A stretch of 64,000 nucleotides of DNA from an uncultured Eubacterium sp. (GCA_905234495.1 CAJOHE010000008.1:1-64000), one strand, 5' to 3'. Positions 33,511 through 42,785 are shown, counted from the first letter of the stretch. A program made the numbers and translations. Notes: generated from the sequence alone by a model not told the origin.

Positions 33511-34710
33511 ATGGATGCTTTAAACAAGAAAACTATTGAAGACATTGACGTAAAAGGCAAAAGAGTTCTTGCCCGCTGCGACTTCAACGTACCGCTTAAG
33601 GACGGCGTAATCACAAACGACAAGAGAATTGTTGCCGCTCTTCCCACTATCAAATACCTTATGGAAAACGGCGCAAAAGTTATTCTTTGCTCACATCTCG
33701 GCAGACCGAAGGGCGAATACAAGCCCGAGTTCAGCCTTGCACCCGTAGCAGCTAAGCTTTCCGAGTATCTCGGCGTTGAGGTTAAGCTTGCAGAGGATGA
33801 AAACGTTGTAGGCGAAAACGCAAAGAAGATGGCAGCCGAGCTCGAAGAGGGCGAGGTTATGCTTCTTGAAAACGTTCGTTACAGAGCTGAAGAGACAAAG
33901 AACGAAGAGAATTTCTCAAAGGAACTCGCTTCACTTGCAGACGTATTTGTAAACGACGCTTTCGGCACAGCTCACAGAGCTCACTGCTCAACAACGGGCG
34001 TTGCTGCATATCTTCCCGCAGTTTGCGGCTACCTCATTCAGAAGGAAATTGAGTTTATGGGCGGAGCGCTCGCCAACCCGAAGAGACCTCTCGTTGCCAT
34101 TCTCGGCGGCGCAAAGGTTTCCGATAAAATCGGCGTAATCTCAAACCTTATCGACAAGTGCGACACAATCATCATCGGCGGCGGTATGGCATACACCTTT
34201 ATGAAGTATCTCGGCCACTCAATCGGCGACTCTCTTCTTGAGGCTGACTGGATTGAGAAGGCAGGCGAGATGATGGCAGACGCTGAGGCCAAGGGCGTAA
34301 ACTTCCTCATTCCTATCGACAACAAGGTGGGCAGAGAGTACGACGAAAACACCGAGGCTATGGTTGTTAACTCGGACGAAATTCCCGAAGGCTGGATGGG
34401 TCTTGATATAGGTCCCGCATCTCAGGATTTATTCGTAGACGCAATCAAGGGCGCAGGCACCGTTATCTGGAACGGTCCGATGGGCGTATCCGAGTGGAAG
34501 AACTTTGAGGGCGGCACGGTTGCAGTTGCAAACGCAGTTGCGGAAAGCGGCGCAATCTCAATCATCGGCGGCGGCGACTCTGTTGCAGCAGTAACAAAGC
34601 TCGGCTTCGCAGACAAGATGAGCCACATCTCAACAGGCGGCGGCGCATCCCTCGAATTCCTTGAGGGTAAGGAGCTTCCCGGTATCGCAGCACTTCAGGA
34701 CAAAGACTAA
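33511..34710 (+). CDS. pgk: phosphoglycerate kinase
   Basis: A 399-residue glycolytic enzyme moving phosphate from 1,3-bisphosphoglycerate to [29 protein letters not shown], the hinge, and the nucleotide loop [11 protein letters not shown] are all present. GAGAGGT lies 8 nt before the ATG. It leads pgk-tpiA-gpmI; gap and enolase are not in this window. Confidence 0.97.
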   Translation: MDALNKKTIEDIDVKGKRVLARCDFNVPLKDGVITNDKRIVAALPTIKYLMENGAKVILCSHLGRPKGEYKPEFSLAPVAAKLSEYLGVEVKLAEDENVVGENAKKMAAELEEGEVMLLENVRYRAEETKNEENFSKELASLADVFVNDAFGTAHRAHCSTTGVAAYLPAVCGYLIQKEIEFMGGALANPKRPLVAILGGAKVSDKIGVISNLIDKCDTIIIGGGMAYTFMKYLGHSIGDSLLEADWIEKAGEMMADAEAKGVNFLIPIDNKVGREYDENTEAMVVNSDEIPEGWMGLDIGPASQDLFVDAIKGAGTVIWNGPMGVSEWKNFEGGTVAVANAVAESGAISIIGGGDSVAAVTKLGFADKMSHISTGGGASLEFLEGKELPGIAALQDKD

Positions 34711-34721
34711 TTTTGAATTAT

Positions 34722-34745
34722 GCAGGGGCGATTCACGAATCACCC
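34722..34745. repeat. dispersed hairpin repeat, imperfect copy
   Basis: GCAGGGGCGATTC followed by ACGAATCACCC, an imperfect palindrome; a perfect copy is at 42838-42861. It lies between pgk and tpiA, before the tpiA ribosome site. Confidence 0.6.
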
Positions 34746-34770
34746 GAGAAACTATAAAAGAGGTATTATT

Positions 34771-35538
34771 ATGAACAAAGCACTCAGAAAAGCAGTTATC
34801 GCAGGTAACTGGAAAATGAACAACACCCCCGCACAGACAACAGCTCTCATCAACGAGATGAAGCCCCTCGTAGCAGGCGCAGACTGCGACGTAGTAATCT
34901 GTGCACCCTTCGTAGACCTTCAGGCAGCGCTTGACGCAGCAGAGGGCTCAAACATCAAAATCGGCGCTGAGAACTGCCACTGGGCAGAGAGCGGCGCATT
35001 CACCGGCGAGGTTTCCGCACCGATGCTCAAGGCTATGGGCGTTCCTTACGTAATCATCGGCCACAGCGAGAGAAGACAGTATTTCGGCGAGACCGACGAA
35101 ACAGTAAACAAGAGAGTACGCGCAGCGCTTGACAATGGACTTACCGTTATCCTTTGCGTAGGCGAGGTTCTCGAAGAGAGAGAGCAGGGCGTTACTTTTG
35201 AAATCGTAGGCAAGCAGACAAAGGTTGCTCTTCAGGGCGTAACTGCTGACGAGCTCAAGAACGTTATCATCGCTTACGAACCCGTATGGGCTATCGGCAC
35301 GGGCAAGACCGCTACCGCAGACCAGGCAGACGAGGTTAACGGCTACATCCGTCAGGTTATCGCCGAGCTCTACGGCAAGGCAGCAGCAGACGCTTTCGTT
35401 GTTCAGTACGGCGGCTCAATGAACGCCAAGAACGCAGATGAGCTTGTTGCAAAAGAGAATGTTGACGGCGGACTTATCGGCGGCGCATCTCTCAAGGCAG
35501 AGGATTTCTCAATCATCGTAAAGGCTGCAAGCAAATAA
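34771..35538 (+). CDS. tpiA: triosephosphate isomerase
   Basis: A 255-residue TIM barrel that interconverts dihydroxyacetone phosphate and glyceraldehyde-3-phosphate. KAVIAGNWKMN holds the catalytic Asn and Lys, IGHSERRQYF the catalytic His, and AYEPVWAIGTGKTAT the catalytic Glu and loop 6. The ATG at 34771 has AGAGG upstream and fits the family start; the longer frame enters a repeat. Confidence 0.97.
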   Translation: MNKALRKAVIAGNWKMNNTPAQTTALINEMKPLVAGADCDVVICAPFVDLQAALDAAEGSNIKIGAENCHWAESGAFTGEVSAPMLKAMGVPYVIIGHSERRQYFGETDETVNKRVRAALDNGLTVILCVGEVLEEREQGVTFEIVGKQTKVALQGVTADELKNVIIAYEPVWAIGTGKTATADQADEVNGYIRQVIAELYGKAAADAFVVQYGGSMNAKNADELVAKENVDGGLIGGASLKAEDFSIIVKAASK

Positions 35539-35545
35539 TAAAAAA

Positions 35546-35572
35546 CAGGGCGAACTCAGTTCGCCCGTTTTT
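35546..35572 (+). terminator. hairpin between tpiA and gpmI
   Basis: GGGCGAAC (35548-35555) pairs with GTTCGCCC (35559-35566) around TCA, then G and T5. It resembles the dispersed hairpin repeats and is probably a partial terminator before gpmI. Confidence 0.65.
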
Positions 35573-35584
35573 GGAGAATAAGCT

Positions 35585-37117
35585 ATGAAAAAGACAAATG
35601 TTTTATGTATAATGGACGGCTTCGGTCACAATCCGAGCACCTACGGCAACGCTATTGCCGCAGCGAAAAAGCCGAATCTTGATATGCTTATGGATAAGTA
35701 TCCCTATACATACATCGGCGCGTCGGGACTCAACGTTGGTCTTCCCGACGGTCAGATGGGAAACTCAGAGGTCGGCCACACAAATATGGGCGCGGGCAGA
35801 GTTGTCTATCAGGAACTCACCCGTATCACAAAGTCCATCGAGGACGGCGATTTCTTTGAAAACGAGGCGCTCTGCAACGCTATCAACAAGTCTGTTGAGG
35901 CGGGCAAGTCCCTTCATCTTATGGGACTTATGAGCGACGGCGGCGTTCATTCCCACAACACCCACCTCTGGGCAATCATCGAGCTTGCAAAGAGACTCGG
36001 TCAGGATAAGGTTTATGTTCACTGCATTATGGACGGACGTGACGTTCCGCCCACAAGCGGCAAGGACTACGTTGCCGAAACGATTGAAAAGATGAAGGAA
36101 ATCGGCATTGGCAAGGTTGCCACCGTAACAGGCAGATACTACGCTATGGACAGGGATAACAACTGGGACAGAGTAAAGAAGGCTTACGACGCATTCGTTT
36201 TCGGCGAGGGCATTCAGGCTGACGACCCCGTTGAGGCAATCAAAAAGTCCTACGAAACAATCGACGGCGACGGCAAAAACCTCACCGACGAGTTCATCAT
36301 TCCCACGGTAACCCTTAAAAACGAGGGCAGAGTGAGCGAGGGCGACAGCATTGTTTTCTTCAACTTCCGCCCCGACCGCGCAAGGGAAATCACAAGGACC
36401 TTCGTTGACGAGAGCTTCACGGGCTTCGAAAGAAAGTACTTCAAGGTAAATTACGTTTGTATGACTCAGTACGACGCGACGATGCCGAACGTTGACATCG
36501 CGTTCAGACCTCAGGTTCTCACAAACACCTTCGGCGAATATCTCGCAAACAGGGGTATGACTCAGCTTCGTATTGCCGAGACCGAGAAATACGCTCACGT
36601 AACGTTCTTCTTCAACGGCGGCGTTGAGGCAGTAAACGAGGGCGAGGACAGAATTCTCGTTCCGTCACCCAAGGTTGCAACGTATGACCTCAAGCCTGAG
36701 ATGAGCGCTTACGAGGTTTCCGAAAAGCTCAACGAGGCCGTTCGCAGCGGCAAGTACGACGTTGTTATCGTAAACTTTGCAAACTGCGATATGGTCGGCC
36801 ACACGGGCGTTTTCGACGCGGCAGTAAAGGCTGTTGAGGCTGTTGACAAGTGCGTCGGTTCTCTCTATGAGGCAGTTGTTGAAAACGGCGGCACTCTCTT
36901 TGTAACCGCAGACCACGGCAACGCCGACGTTATGATGGAAGAGGACGGCTCACCGTTCACGGCTCATACGACAAACGTGGTTCCGTTTATCTGCGTAAAC
37001 TGCGGCGACGTTGAGCTTCGCGAGGGCGGCAAGCTCTGCGACATCGTTCCCACGATGCTCAAGGTTATGAACCTTCCCCAGCCCGAGGAAATGACAGGCG
37101 TTTCAATCATCAAATAA
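35585..37117 (+). CDS. gpmI: 2,3-bisphosphoglycerate-independent phosphoglycerate mutase
   Basis: A 510-residue metal-dependent mutase of the alkaline phosphatase superfamily. NSEVGHTNMGAGRVVYQEL holds the catalytic Ser, NFRPDRAREITR and VTADHGNADVM bind metal. DGRDVPPTSGK is typical of the phosphotransferase domain. Full length, with GGAG just before the ATG. Confidence 0.96.
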   Translation: MKKTNVLCIMDGFGHNPSTYGNAIAAAKKPNLDMLMDKYPYTYIGASGLNVGLPDGQMGNSEVGHTNMGAGRVVYQELTRITKSIEDGDFFENEALCNAINKSVEAGKSLHLMGLMSDGGVHSHNTHLWAIIELAKRLGQDKVYVHCIMDGRDVPPTSGKDYVAETIEKMKEIGIGKVATVTGRYYAMDRDNNWDRVKKAYDAFVFGEGIQADDPVEAIKKSYETIDGDGKNLTDEFIIPTVTLKNEGRVSEGDSIVFFNFRPDRAREITRTFVDESFTGFERKYFKVNYVCMTQYDATMPNVDIAFRPQVLTNTFGEYLANRGMTQLRIAETEKYAHVTFFFNGGVEAVNEGEDRILVPSPKVATYDLKPEMSAYEVSEKLNEAVRSGKYDVVIVNFANCDMVGHTGVFDAAVKAVEAVDKCVGSLYEAVVENGGTLFVTADHGNADVMMEEDGSPFTAHTTNVVPFICVNCGDVELREGGKLCDIVPTMLKVMNLPQPEEMTGVSIIK

Positions 37118-37133
37118 TGGAAGATATAATTCA

Positions 37134-37165
37134 AGTCGGTTGATTTTTGTATCAGCCGACTTTTT
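37134..37165 (+). terminator. terminator after gpmI
   Basis: AGTCGGTTGAT (37134-37144) pairs with ATCAGCCGACT (37151-37161, one G-U), followed by T-rich sequence. Confidence 0.8.
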
Positions 37166-37190
37166 ATTTTATAAATATATAAAATACCTG

Positions 37191-37219
37191 TTGAATTATT
37201 AAAACACTTTGCTTATAAT
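37191..37219 (+). promoter_or_regulatory. sigma-A promoter of the GH5-GH130 operon
   Basis: TTGAAT (37191-37196), 17 bp and TATAAT (37214-37219), 31 bp before the ATG at 37251. Confidence 0.75.
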
Positions 37220-37222
37220 GTA

Positions 37223-37237
37223 ACTGTAAATTACAGT
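37223..37237. promoter_or_regulatory. perfect 15-bp palindrome, likely operator
   Basis: ACTGTAA-A-TTACAGT begins 3 bp after the -10 element and covers the expected start of transcription. Position and symmetry suit a dimeric repressor site; no regulator gene is adjacent. Confidence 0.55.
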
Positions 37238-37250
37238 AAGGAGAGAGCTT

Positions 37251-38714
37251 ATGAATAGAATACTTACGCAGGATTTGCGGTTTGTCGATGAGCTCGGCAG
37301 AGTGCGAATACTCAACGGAATGAATATCGACGACAAGCTTCGCGACCAGAGCGAGTTTCGCTACGAGCTTAATGAGGAGTTTTTCAAAAAGTACAGGGCG
37401 CGCGGCTTTGACCTTATCCGTCTTGCCGTAACGTGGCAGAATCTCGAGCCGAAAATCAGGGAATACAACGAGGATTATCTCAAGTCAATCGACGCCATTT
37501 TCGCCCTTGCGGAAAAGTACGGCGTCTACATCCTTCTTGATATGCACCAGGATTTGTTCTCGGGCAACGACGGCAAGAGCTGCGGCGACGGCGCACCCGA
37601 ATGGGCTGCTCTGACCGACGGCGCAAAGCCCCGCCAGCCGATTTTTGTCTGGGCTGACGGCTATTTCTTCGGCAGATGGGTGAGCAAGTCCTTCGATAAT
37701 TTCTGGAACAATACCCCCGTCGGCGGCGTCGGTCTTCAGGACAGATACCGCGACCTCTGGAAGATGCTTGCAAAGCGCTACGGCGACAGCCCCGCGCTCT
37801 TCGGCTACGACCTTATGAACGAACCCTTCCCGGGTACGCTGAGCAGAAAAATCTTTATCCGCCTTCTCACAAGCGCGGCAAGGGAAATTCTCACAAACCC
37901 CGGCGTTGACAGGAAAACCCTCGTCAAAGCCGTTACAAAAATGGATATGCAGACAATTCTCGACAGCCTTGACGCAAGCATAATCAGAGATATTATGAAG
38001 CGCGTTGACGCGGTTGAGGCGGAATTTGACTTCAAGTACTATTCGCCCTTCCTCAACAAGACCGCGGCGGCTATCAGAGAGGTTACGCCAAACGGCATCA
38101 TTATGATGGAACAGAGCTATATCTGCAACAGCGGCGTAAAGCAGTCGTCACCCGAAATCACCGTAAACGGCAAGCGCGAGCCCCTTCAGTGCTTCGGCCC
38201 TCACGCCTATGATATGACGGTTGACACACCGCTCTATCAGTATGCAAACGCGGCGCGTGTAAAGGCGTTTTTCACCGAGATGAGAAACACCCAGCTCAGG
38301 CTGGGCGTTCCCTGCGTAGTGGGCGAGTGGGGCGGCTGCAGCGACAATACCGACACCTCGTGGTTCCCGCACGCATATGAGCTTCTCGACTTTTTCGACG
38401 AGCTCAACTGGGGACAGCTCTACTGGGATTACCACGGCGACGACCTTGACGCTCCCCTTATGCGAATGCTCTCAAGACCTCATCCCGTTGCGGTTGCAGG
38501 CGACATAAAGAGCTACGGCTATAACAGGGACACCAAGACCTTCACCCTCAGCTTCACCTCGGACAAAAAGGGCGAAACCCTCATCTACGTTCACAAGCCC
38601 TTCACCGCCGAAGGCGAGAAGTGCAAGGTTGCGGAAAAATACGATAACGGCGCAAGCCTCATCAGCGTAAAAACTGACGCGGGCGAGCACGAAATAAAGA
38701 TTAAAATTGACTGA
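37251..38714 (+). CDS. GH5-family endoglycosidase, endoglycoceramidase-like
   Basis: A 487-residue GH5 enzyme without signal peptide, so probably cytosolic. VYILLDMHQDLFS (near residue 98), GYDLMNEPFPG with the acid/base Glu (near 190) and VVGEWGG with the nucleophile Glu (near 358) are present. DMHQD and DLMNEPFPG are close to bacterial endoglycoceramidases and related GH5 subfamilies. The last 80 residues form a beta-sandwich. Its substrate could be a glycolipid or an imported oligosaccharide; the neighbour GH130 favours beta-mannosides, but this is inference. Confidence 0.8.
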   Translation: MNRILTQDLRFVDELGRVRILNGMNIDDKLRDQSEFRYELNEEFFKKYRARGFDLIRLAVTWQNLEPKIREYNEDYLKSIDAIFALAEKYGVYILLDMHQDLFSGNDGKSCGDGAPEWAALTDGAKPRQPIFVWADGYFFGRWVSKSFDNFWNNTPVGGVGLQDRYRDLWKMLAKRYGDSPALFGYDLMNEPFPGTLSRKIFIRLLTSAAREILTNPGVDRKTLVKAVTKMDMQTILDSLDASIIRDIMKRVDAVEAEFDFKYYSPFLNKTAAAIREVTPNGIIMMEQSYICNSGVKQSSPEITVNGKREPLQCFGPHAYDMTVDTPLYQYANAARVKAFFTEMRNTQLRLGVPCVVGEWGGCSDNTDTSWFPHAYELLDFFDELNWGQLYWDYHGDDLDAPLMRMLSRPHPVAVAGDIKSYGYNRDTKTFTLSFTSDKKGETLIYVHKPFTAEGEKCKVAEKYDNGASLISVKTDAGEHEIKIKID

Positions 38715-38729
38715 TTCGGAGGACAGCTT

Positions 38730-39680
38730 ATGGCTAAAATCATCGGTAACGCTATGAAAAATATCCCGTGGCAGGATAAGCCCGAGGGATATCAGTACCC
38801 CGTGTGGCGATACACGGAAAACCCCATTATCACAAGGGACGACCTCTTTTTTGCAAACAGTATTTTCAACTCTGCGGTAGTGCCTTACGGCGACGGCTTT
38901 GCGGGCGTTTTCCGCGTTGACGACAGAACGAGATACCACAATATCGTAACGGGTTACAGTAAGGATGCAATCCACTGGGAACTCGATGAAAAGGTGATTT
39001 TCAACGGCTACGACCCGAGACTTTGCGAGATTGACGGCAAGTACTATCTCTCTTGGGTAAATCTCACGCCCCACGGCACGACCATCGGCATCGCCGTTAC
39101 GGAGGATTTCAAAACGTGGGAACAGATGGAAGACGCAACCTATCCCGTTGCGCGAAACGGCGTGCTCTTCCCGAAGAAGATAAATGACGAGTTCCTTCTT
39201 CTTGTCCGCCCCTGCGACAGAGGCCATACGCCCTACGGCGACATTTTCATTCAGCAGAGCAAGGATTTGAAATACTGGGGCAAGTACCGCTTTGTTATGC
39301 AGCCCGAAATGTTCTGGGAAAAGACAAAGATAGGCGCGGGACCCACCCCGATTGAGCTTGACGAGGGCTGGCTTCTCTTCTATCACGGCGTGCTCACAAG
39401 CTGCAACGGCTTCACCTACAGTATGGGCGCGGCAATCCTCGATAAGGACGAGCCGTGGAAGGTTCTTCACAGGGCTGATTGCTTCCTTCTCGCACCGCAC
39501 GAGCTCTACGAAACCGTCGGTGACGTGCCTAACGTAGTATTCCCGTGCGCAGCTCTCACAGATGCCGAAACCGGCAGAATCGCAATCTATTACGGCGCTG
39601 CGGACACAACCGTAGCCCTCGCGTTCACCACGGTCGACGAGGTCGTTGACTACATCAAAGAACACGATATGATTAAATAA
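38730..39680 (+). CDS. GH130-family glycoside phosphorylase/hydrolase
   Basis: A 316-residue five-bladed beta-propeller enzyme. NSIFNSAVVPYGDGFAGVFR, the Asp in GYDPRLCEIDGKYYLSW, ARNGVLFPKK and KIGAGPTPIELDEGWLLFYHG are GH130 hallmarks. Most characterised members split beta-mannosides with phosphate. It lies 15 bp after the GH5 gene in the same operon and probably finishes breakdown of the same oligosaccharide. Phosphorylase or hydrolase action depends on the phosphate-binding residues and is not decided here. Confidence 0.85.
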   Translation: MAKIIGNAMKNIPWQDKPEGYQYPVWRYTENPIITRDDLFFANSIFNSAVVPYGDGFAGVFRVDDRTRYHNIVTGYSKDAIHWELDEKVIFNGYDPRLCEIDGKYYLSWVNLTPHGTTIGIAVTEDFKTWEQMEDATYPVARNGVLFPKKINDEFLLLVRPCDRGHTPYGDIFIQQSKDLKYWGKYRFVMQPEMFWEKTKIGAGPTPIELDEGWLLFYHGVLTSCNGFTYSMGAAILDKDEPWKVLHRADCFLLAPHELYETVGDVPNVVFPCAALTDAETGRIAIYYGAADTTVALAFTTVDEVVDYIKEHDMIK

Positions 39681-39693
39681 TTCGGAATTAATT

Positions 39694-39722
39694 AAAAAGA
39701 GCAGGCGTTGCCTGCTCTTTTT
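39694..39722. terminator. bidirectional terminator after GH130
   Basis: AAAAAGAGCAGGC (39694-39706) pairs with 39710-39722 around GTT. It serves the GH130 gene and the convergent gene ending at 39721. Confidence 0.85.
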
Positions 39723-40170
39723 ATAAATATTTTCTTATATCATTTGTAAGTTGAAGTTCTGAATTTACAAGCCTTTCTGCGATGTCCTTCGACTTTTCGT
39801 CCGCGCTCTTGTACTGGTTGAGGTATCTGCTCAGCGACTTTACACCCATATTGCACCCGTCCGTCATAAGGTCGGCTATCGTTGCGTCCGTCGGCTCAGC
39901 CATCATTTTTGCGTTGGTCTTAACCCAGCTCATACCCCTCACAACGGGATTTGGCGACTTGCCGTCGTCGTTGTGAATCTCAAGAAGCTGCGCCACTTCC
40001 GTCGAAAGCCTTTCGTGCTCGTTTCGGCAGTCGGTCAGAAGCTTCTGAAAACGGCTGTCCTTAACGTCGTTCACAACGTCATTGATTGAGTCGATACCCA
40101 TTTTCGCACCCGCGCCGCACTCACGAAGAAGCTTTACGGTATCGCCGTCGTTACCTACATGTTCCTGCAT
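39721..40170 (-). CDS. helical ferritin-like/DUF2383-type small protein
   Basis: A 149-residue, all-helical protein with no signal peptide. Segments such as KMGIDSINDVVNDVKD and CRNEHERLSTEVAQLLEIH resemble the four-helix bundles of DUF2383-type ferritin-like proteins of Clostridia, with an E-H pair on the second helix. Metal binding is not certain. GGTGG lies 7 nt before the ATG. It is a single gene with its own terminator. The role is unknown; a stress or spore link is possible. Confidence 0.55.
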   Translation of the reverse strand: MQEHVGNDGDTVKLLRECGAGAKMGIDSINDVVNDVKDSRFQKLLTDCRNEHERLSTEVAQLLEIHNDDGKSPNPVVRGMSWVKTNAKMMAEPTDATIADLMTDGCNMGVKSLSRYLNQYKSADEKSKDIAERLVNSELQLTNDIRKYL

Positions 40171-40243
40171 AATATTACCACCTTTCTTTTGGTAGTATTT
40201 GCAGGAATTTTTTGTTTATTCAATTCGTTGCAGGTGCAAATTC

Positions 40244-40266
40244 GTAGGGGACGGGTTCCCCGTCCC
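40244..40266. repeat. dispersed hairpin repeat
   Basis: GTAGGGGACGGG followed by TTCCCCGTCCC forms a GGGACGGG/CCCGTCCC hairpin between two minus-strand genes; it belongs to the GYAGGGG hairpin group. Confidence 0.55.
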
Positions 40267-40279
40267 GTTATGCTCATTG

Positions 40280-40666
40280 TCAAACACAGGGGAAAAAGCC
40301 GCCATGCGCCTCAAATATTTCTACTATTTTGTTTCGTTCTCTTTGCGATACGCTGAAGTACATCCCGAGCGGATAAACCTTTACCGTGCAGCACTCGTCG
40401 CAGGCAAGGCAGTAGTATGTGTCGCCGATTTTAATTGATGTTTCTTTGTAGAAACCGCAGGAGGGGCTGTCAAAATAGAGAAACTTGCCTTTGACTATGT
40501 TTCGTATTGTTGCAGCTTCTTCGTCGATAAGCTCTTCCTCAACGTCAACGTCGCCGTATTTGAAAATAATGATTGCCTCTCCATCCTTCGGCGGCGCACT
40601 TGCACAGCCCGTAAGCATAACAAACATCAACAGAATTACTGAAAATACTGCTATAATCTTTTTCGT
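40280..40666 (-). CDS. small Cys-rich lipoprotein with ACG at the expected start
   Basis: Read from 40666, the product has a textbook lipoprotein signal: x-KKIIAVFSVILLMFVML then lipobox LTGC. The first codon is ACG where MKKII would be expected, with GGGGATGAT upstream; an in-frame TAA precedes it. Starting at the TTG at 40630 or later ATGs would leave a very short signal. The mature part of about 108 residues has the motif YYCLACDECC, an acidic N-terminal half, and no known domain. It lies 20 bp after trmO in an operon. Confidence 0.6.
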   Translation of the reverse strand, partial: TKKIIAVFSVILLMFVMLTGCASAPPKDGEAIIIFKYGDVDVEEELIDEEAATIRNIVKGKFLYFDSPSCGFYKETSIKIGDTYYCLACDECCTVKVYPLGMYFSVSQRERNKIVEIFEAHGGFFPCV

Positions 40667-40686
40667 TTAATCATCCCCATTTTTCG

Positions 40687-41352
40687 TTATTCAATTTCGG
40701 TTACAAAAACCGTGTCGCCGTCAACTCTGAATTTTACGTTAAAGCCCGCGTAGGATACGCCGTAAATTCTTTCGCTGTCGGTTTTGTATGCGGGTATCGG
40801 CCTCTCCTCAAGGAGCCTGATAAGAGCCGTCCTCTTTTCTTCGGGTATCAGTTCAAGAAGCTCGGCAGGGAAGTCGACCTCAACCCTGTCGTCAAGGTGC
40901 TTTCCCGCAAAGCTCATTGAAGCCTCGGGCTTGCTGTCGGCGTACGCTATGTAAGGCTTGATATCGTAAACGGGCGTGCCGCTTTTCATATCAATTCCGC
41001 TGATGTGAAGCACGGTGCCGTGCGCCTTTGTGTGCTCAACTCTATCGAGCTTAACGCAGGACAAGCCTATCGGATTCGGGCGAAACGGCGAGCGCGTTGC
41101 AAAAACGCCCTTTCTCACCTCGCCGCCGAGCCTCGGCGGACGAACGGTGGGGGAGAACTCCTCGCGAATATTCTCGGAAAATTCCCACAGTACCCATATG
41201 TGAGAGTATTCCTCAATGCCCTCAAAAGCCTCCTTAACATTGTAGGGAGGCTCAAATATAATCTTTCCTTTTAATTCTTCAACAACGCCGCTCTGCCTCG
41301 GAAGCCCGAACTTCTCAGGCAGGTCGGTTTCAATATATCCTATATGTTTCAT
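40687..41352 (-). CDS. trmO: tRNA (N6-threonylcarbamoyladenosine37-N6)-methyltransferase TrmO
   Basis: A 221-residue TsaA/TrmO protein that methylates t6A37 of tRNA-Thr using S-adenosylmethionine. Signatures are GIEEYSHIWVLWEF, RKGVFATRSPFRPNPIGLSC and GTPVYDIKPYI, forming the single beta-barrel active site. The start overlaps the YdcF-like stop by 4 nt. Confidence 0.93.
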   Translation of the reverse strand: MKHIGYIETDLPEKFGLPRQSGVVEELKGKIIFEPPYNVKEAFEGIEEYSHIWVLWEFSENIREEFSPTVRPPRLGGEVRKGVFATRSPFRPNPIGLSCVKLDRVEHTKAHGTVLHISGIDMKSGTPVYDIKPYIAYADSKPEASMSFAGKHLDDRVEVDFPAELLELIPEEKRTALIRLLEERPIPAYKTDSERIYGVSYAGFNVKFRVDGDTVFVTEIE

Positions 41353-42140
41353 CCGAATACATACTCCTTCATAACCCCGAGCGTGTCGCGCACATAAAAC
41401 GTCGGTATTGAGTATTTGCCCGACCTTGCCGCAATACGCCGCGCGTCAATTCCGTAGCGCTTTGCAATCATTGTCGCCCGTCTGAGATGATAGTCCGAGG
41501 TCACGATTGCAATATTATTTGAAAGTCCGTTTTCCTCAATAATCTCCTTTGAAAACTTAATGTTTTCCTCGGTGTTTGTGCTTCTGTCCTCAAGGTAAAG
41601 CCTGCTCTCGTCAATTCCGTTTTCAACGAGTATGCGCCTCATACATTCAGCCTCGCTGATGTTTTCGCTTTCTCCCTGACCGCCCGAAAGCACAGCCACG
41701 GCGGAGGGGTGCTCCTCAAGATATTTTGAGGCGTAGTTTGCCCTTGCCCTGAGCATATAGCTCGGGTTTTCGCCCCATACGGCGCAGCCGAGAACTATGA
41801 GCGTGTCCTCATTCTCGGCGTTTGTGTCCGAATAGGATATTACCGAAATGAGTGAGGCGGTGAAGGCGAAGAGCCCGACAAAAAGCAGGGTTAATGAAGA
41901 CGTCAGAAAAACTTTGCCCCGCCTGTTTTTTTCTATCCTTTTGCAGAGCTTTACTATCTGATTGAAGAATGCGCCGACGATGATTGCACAGCCCGCCATA
42001 GCCGTGCCGACAATGTTTCCGATGTTTACAATATGCCCCACAATCGGCGCAAGAAACATAAAGAGATAGTATCCGCCGAAAACAACAAGCAGAATCCTCA
42101 GCGCATATATTGAGATTTTTTTGAAACTAATCTTTTTCAT
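41349..42140 (-). CDS. YdcF/DUF218 membrane protein
   Basis: A 263-residue protein. Four membrane segments span residues 10-120. The DUF218 domain begins with DTLIVLGCAVWG (near 140) and includes AVLSGGQGESENISEAECM and DYHLRRATMIAKRYG. Related proteins are SanA and YdcF, associated with envelope integrity; the reaction is unknown. The ATG at 42140 overlaps the stop of the XRE gene by 4 nt. Confidence 0.85.
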   Translation of the reverse strand: MKKISFKKISIYALRILLVVFGGYYLFMFLAPIVGHIVNIGNIVGTAMAGCAIIVGAFFNQIVKLCKRIEKNRRGKVFLTSSLTLLFVGLFAFTASLISVISYSDTNAENEDTLIVLGCAVWGENPSYMLRARANYASKYLEEHPSAVAVLSGGQGESENISEAECMRRILVENGIDESRLYLEDRSTNTEENIKFSKEIIEENGLSNNIAIVTSDYHLRRATMIAKRYGIDARRIAARSGKYSIPTFYVRDTLGVMKEYVFG

Positions 42141-42715
42141 CGCAGAATAATATAATAGTATAAAAATCTTAATACGGTTATTACGGGCATTATGAGCGAA
42201 AACGCCGAAAATGCCCATATTTCATACTTAACGGTTTTCTCTTTGTTTTCGCTTTCATACTTGTATTTAACAAATGCGGTAAAGAAAACTATAACCGCAG
42301 TGACAAAAAGAAGAACGGAAAGAACTAACAGGTATATTTCAATAAACACATAAAACGGCGGCATACGGAAAAGCTTCAGCTCAGTGATGGAGCCTATGGC
42401 GTTCGCGGCAAAGGCAAGCGCAAACGCAATGATTTCCGCCGTGATAAATTTTGCGCGGTGCTTTTTGGTGTTTTCCTTCGGCGCTTCTTCAACAACAATC
42501 GGCTTGGGCTTAATTCCCGTCAGCAGCTCGTCAATGCTTATATCAAGACATTCTGCAAGCTCGGGCAATATGGAAATATCCGGAAAGCCGTCGCCCGTTT
42601 CCCATTTTGAAACCGTGCGGTTGCTCACGTTGAGCTTCTCGGCAAGCTCCTTTTGAGTGAGTCCGAGCGCCTTGCGTTTTTCATTTATAATTTTACCTGT
42701 CAGTTTTGCGTCCAT
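42137..42715 (-). CDS. XRE-family regulator with C-terminal membrane segments
   Basis: A 192-residue protein. Residues 6-62 are a Cro/CI helix-turn-helix (KALGLTQKELAEKLNVSNRT, VSKWETGDGFPDISILPELA). Three hydrophobic segments follow (about 90-112, 118-145, 165-188). Membrane-anchored XRE proteins of this form are common in Clostridia and sense unknown signals. It leads the XRE-YdcF-trmO-lipoprotein operon with GGAGGAG before the ATG and may control it. Confidence 0.88.
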   Translation of the reverse strand: MDAKLTGKIINEKRKALGLTQKELAEKLNVSNRTVSKWETGDGFPDISILPELAECLDISIDELLTGIKPKPIVVEEAPKENTKKHRAKFITAEIIAFALAFAANAIGSITELKLFRMPPFYVFIEIYLLVLSVLLFVTAVIVFFTAFVKYKYESENKEKTVKYEIWAFSAFSLIMPVITVLRFLYYYIILR

Positions 42716-42785
42716 TTGTTTCTCCTCCTGTCATTAATGATATCACAGAAGTTGAAATTTGGCAATGTACGCTAAAACGAAAAAG

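Noticed and set aside
38472..39665. 397-residue frame opposite GH5/GH130
   Set aside because: Spans two real genes on the other strand and has no family likeness.
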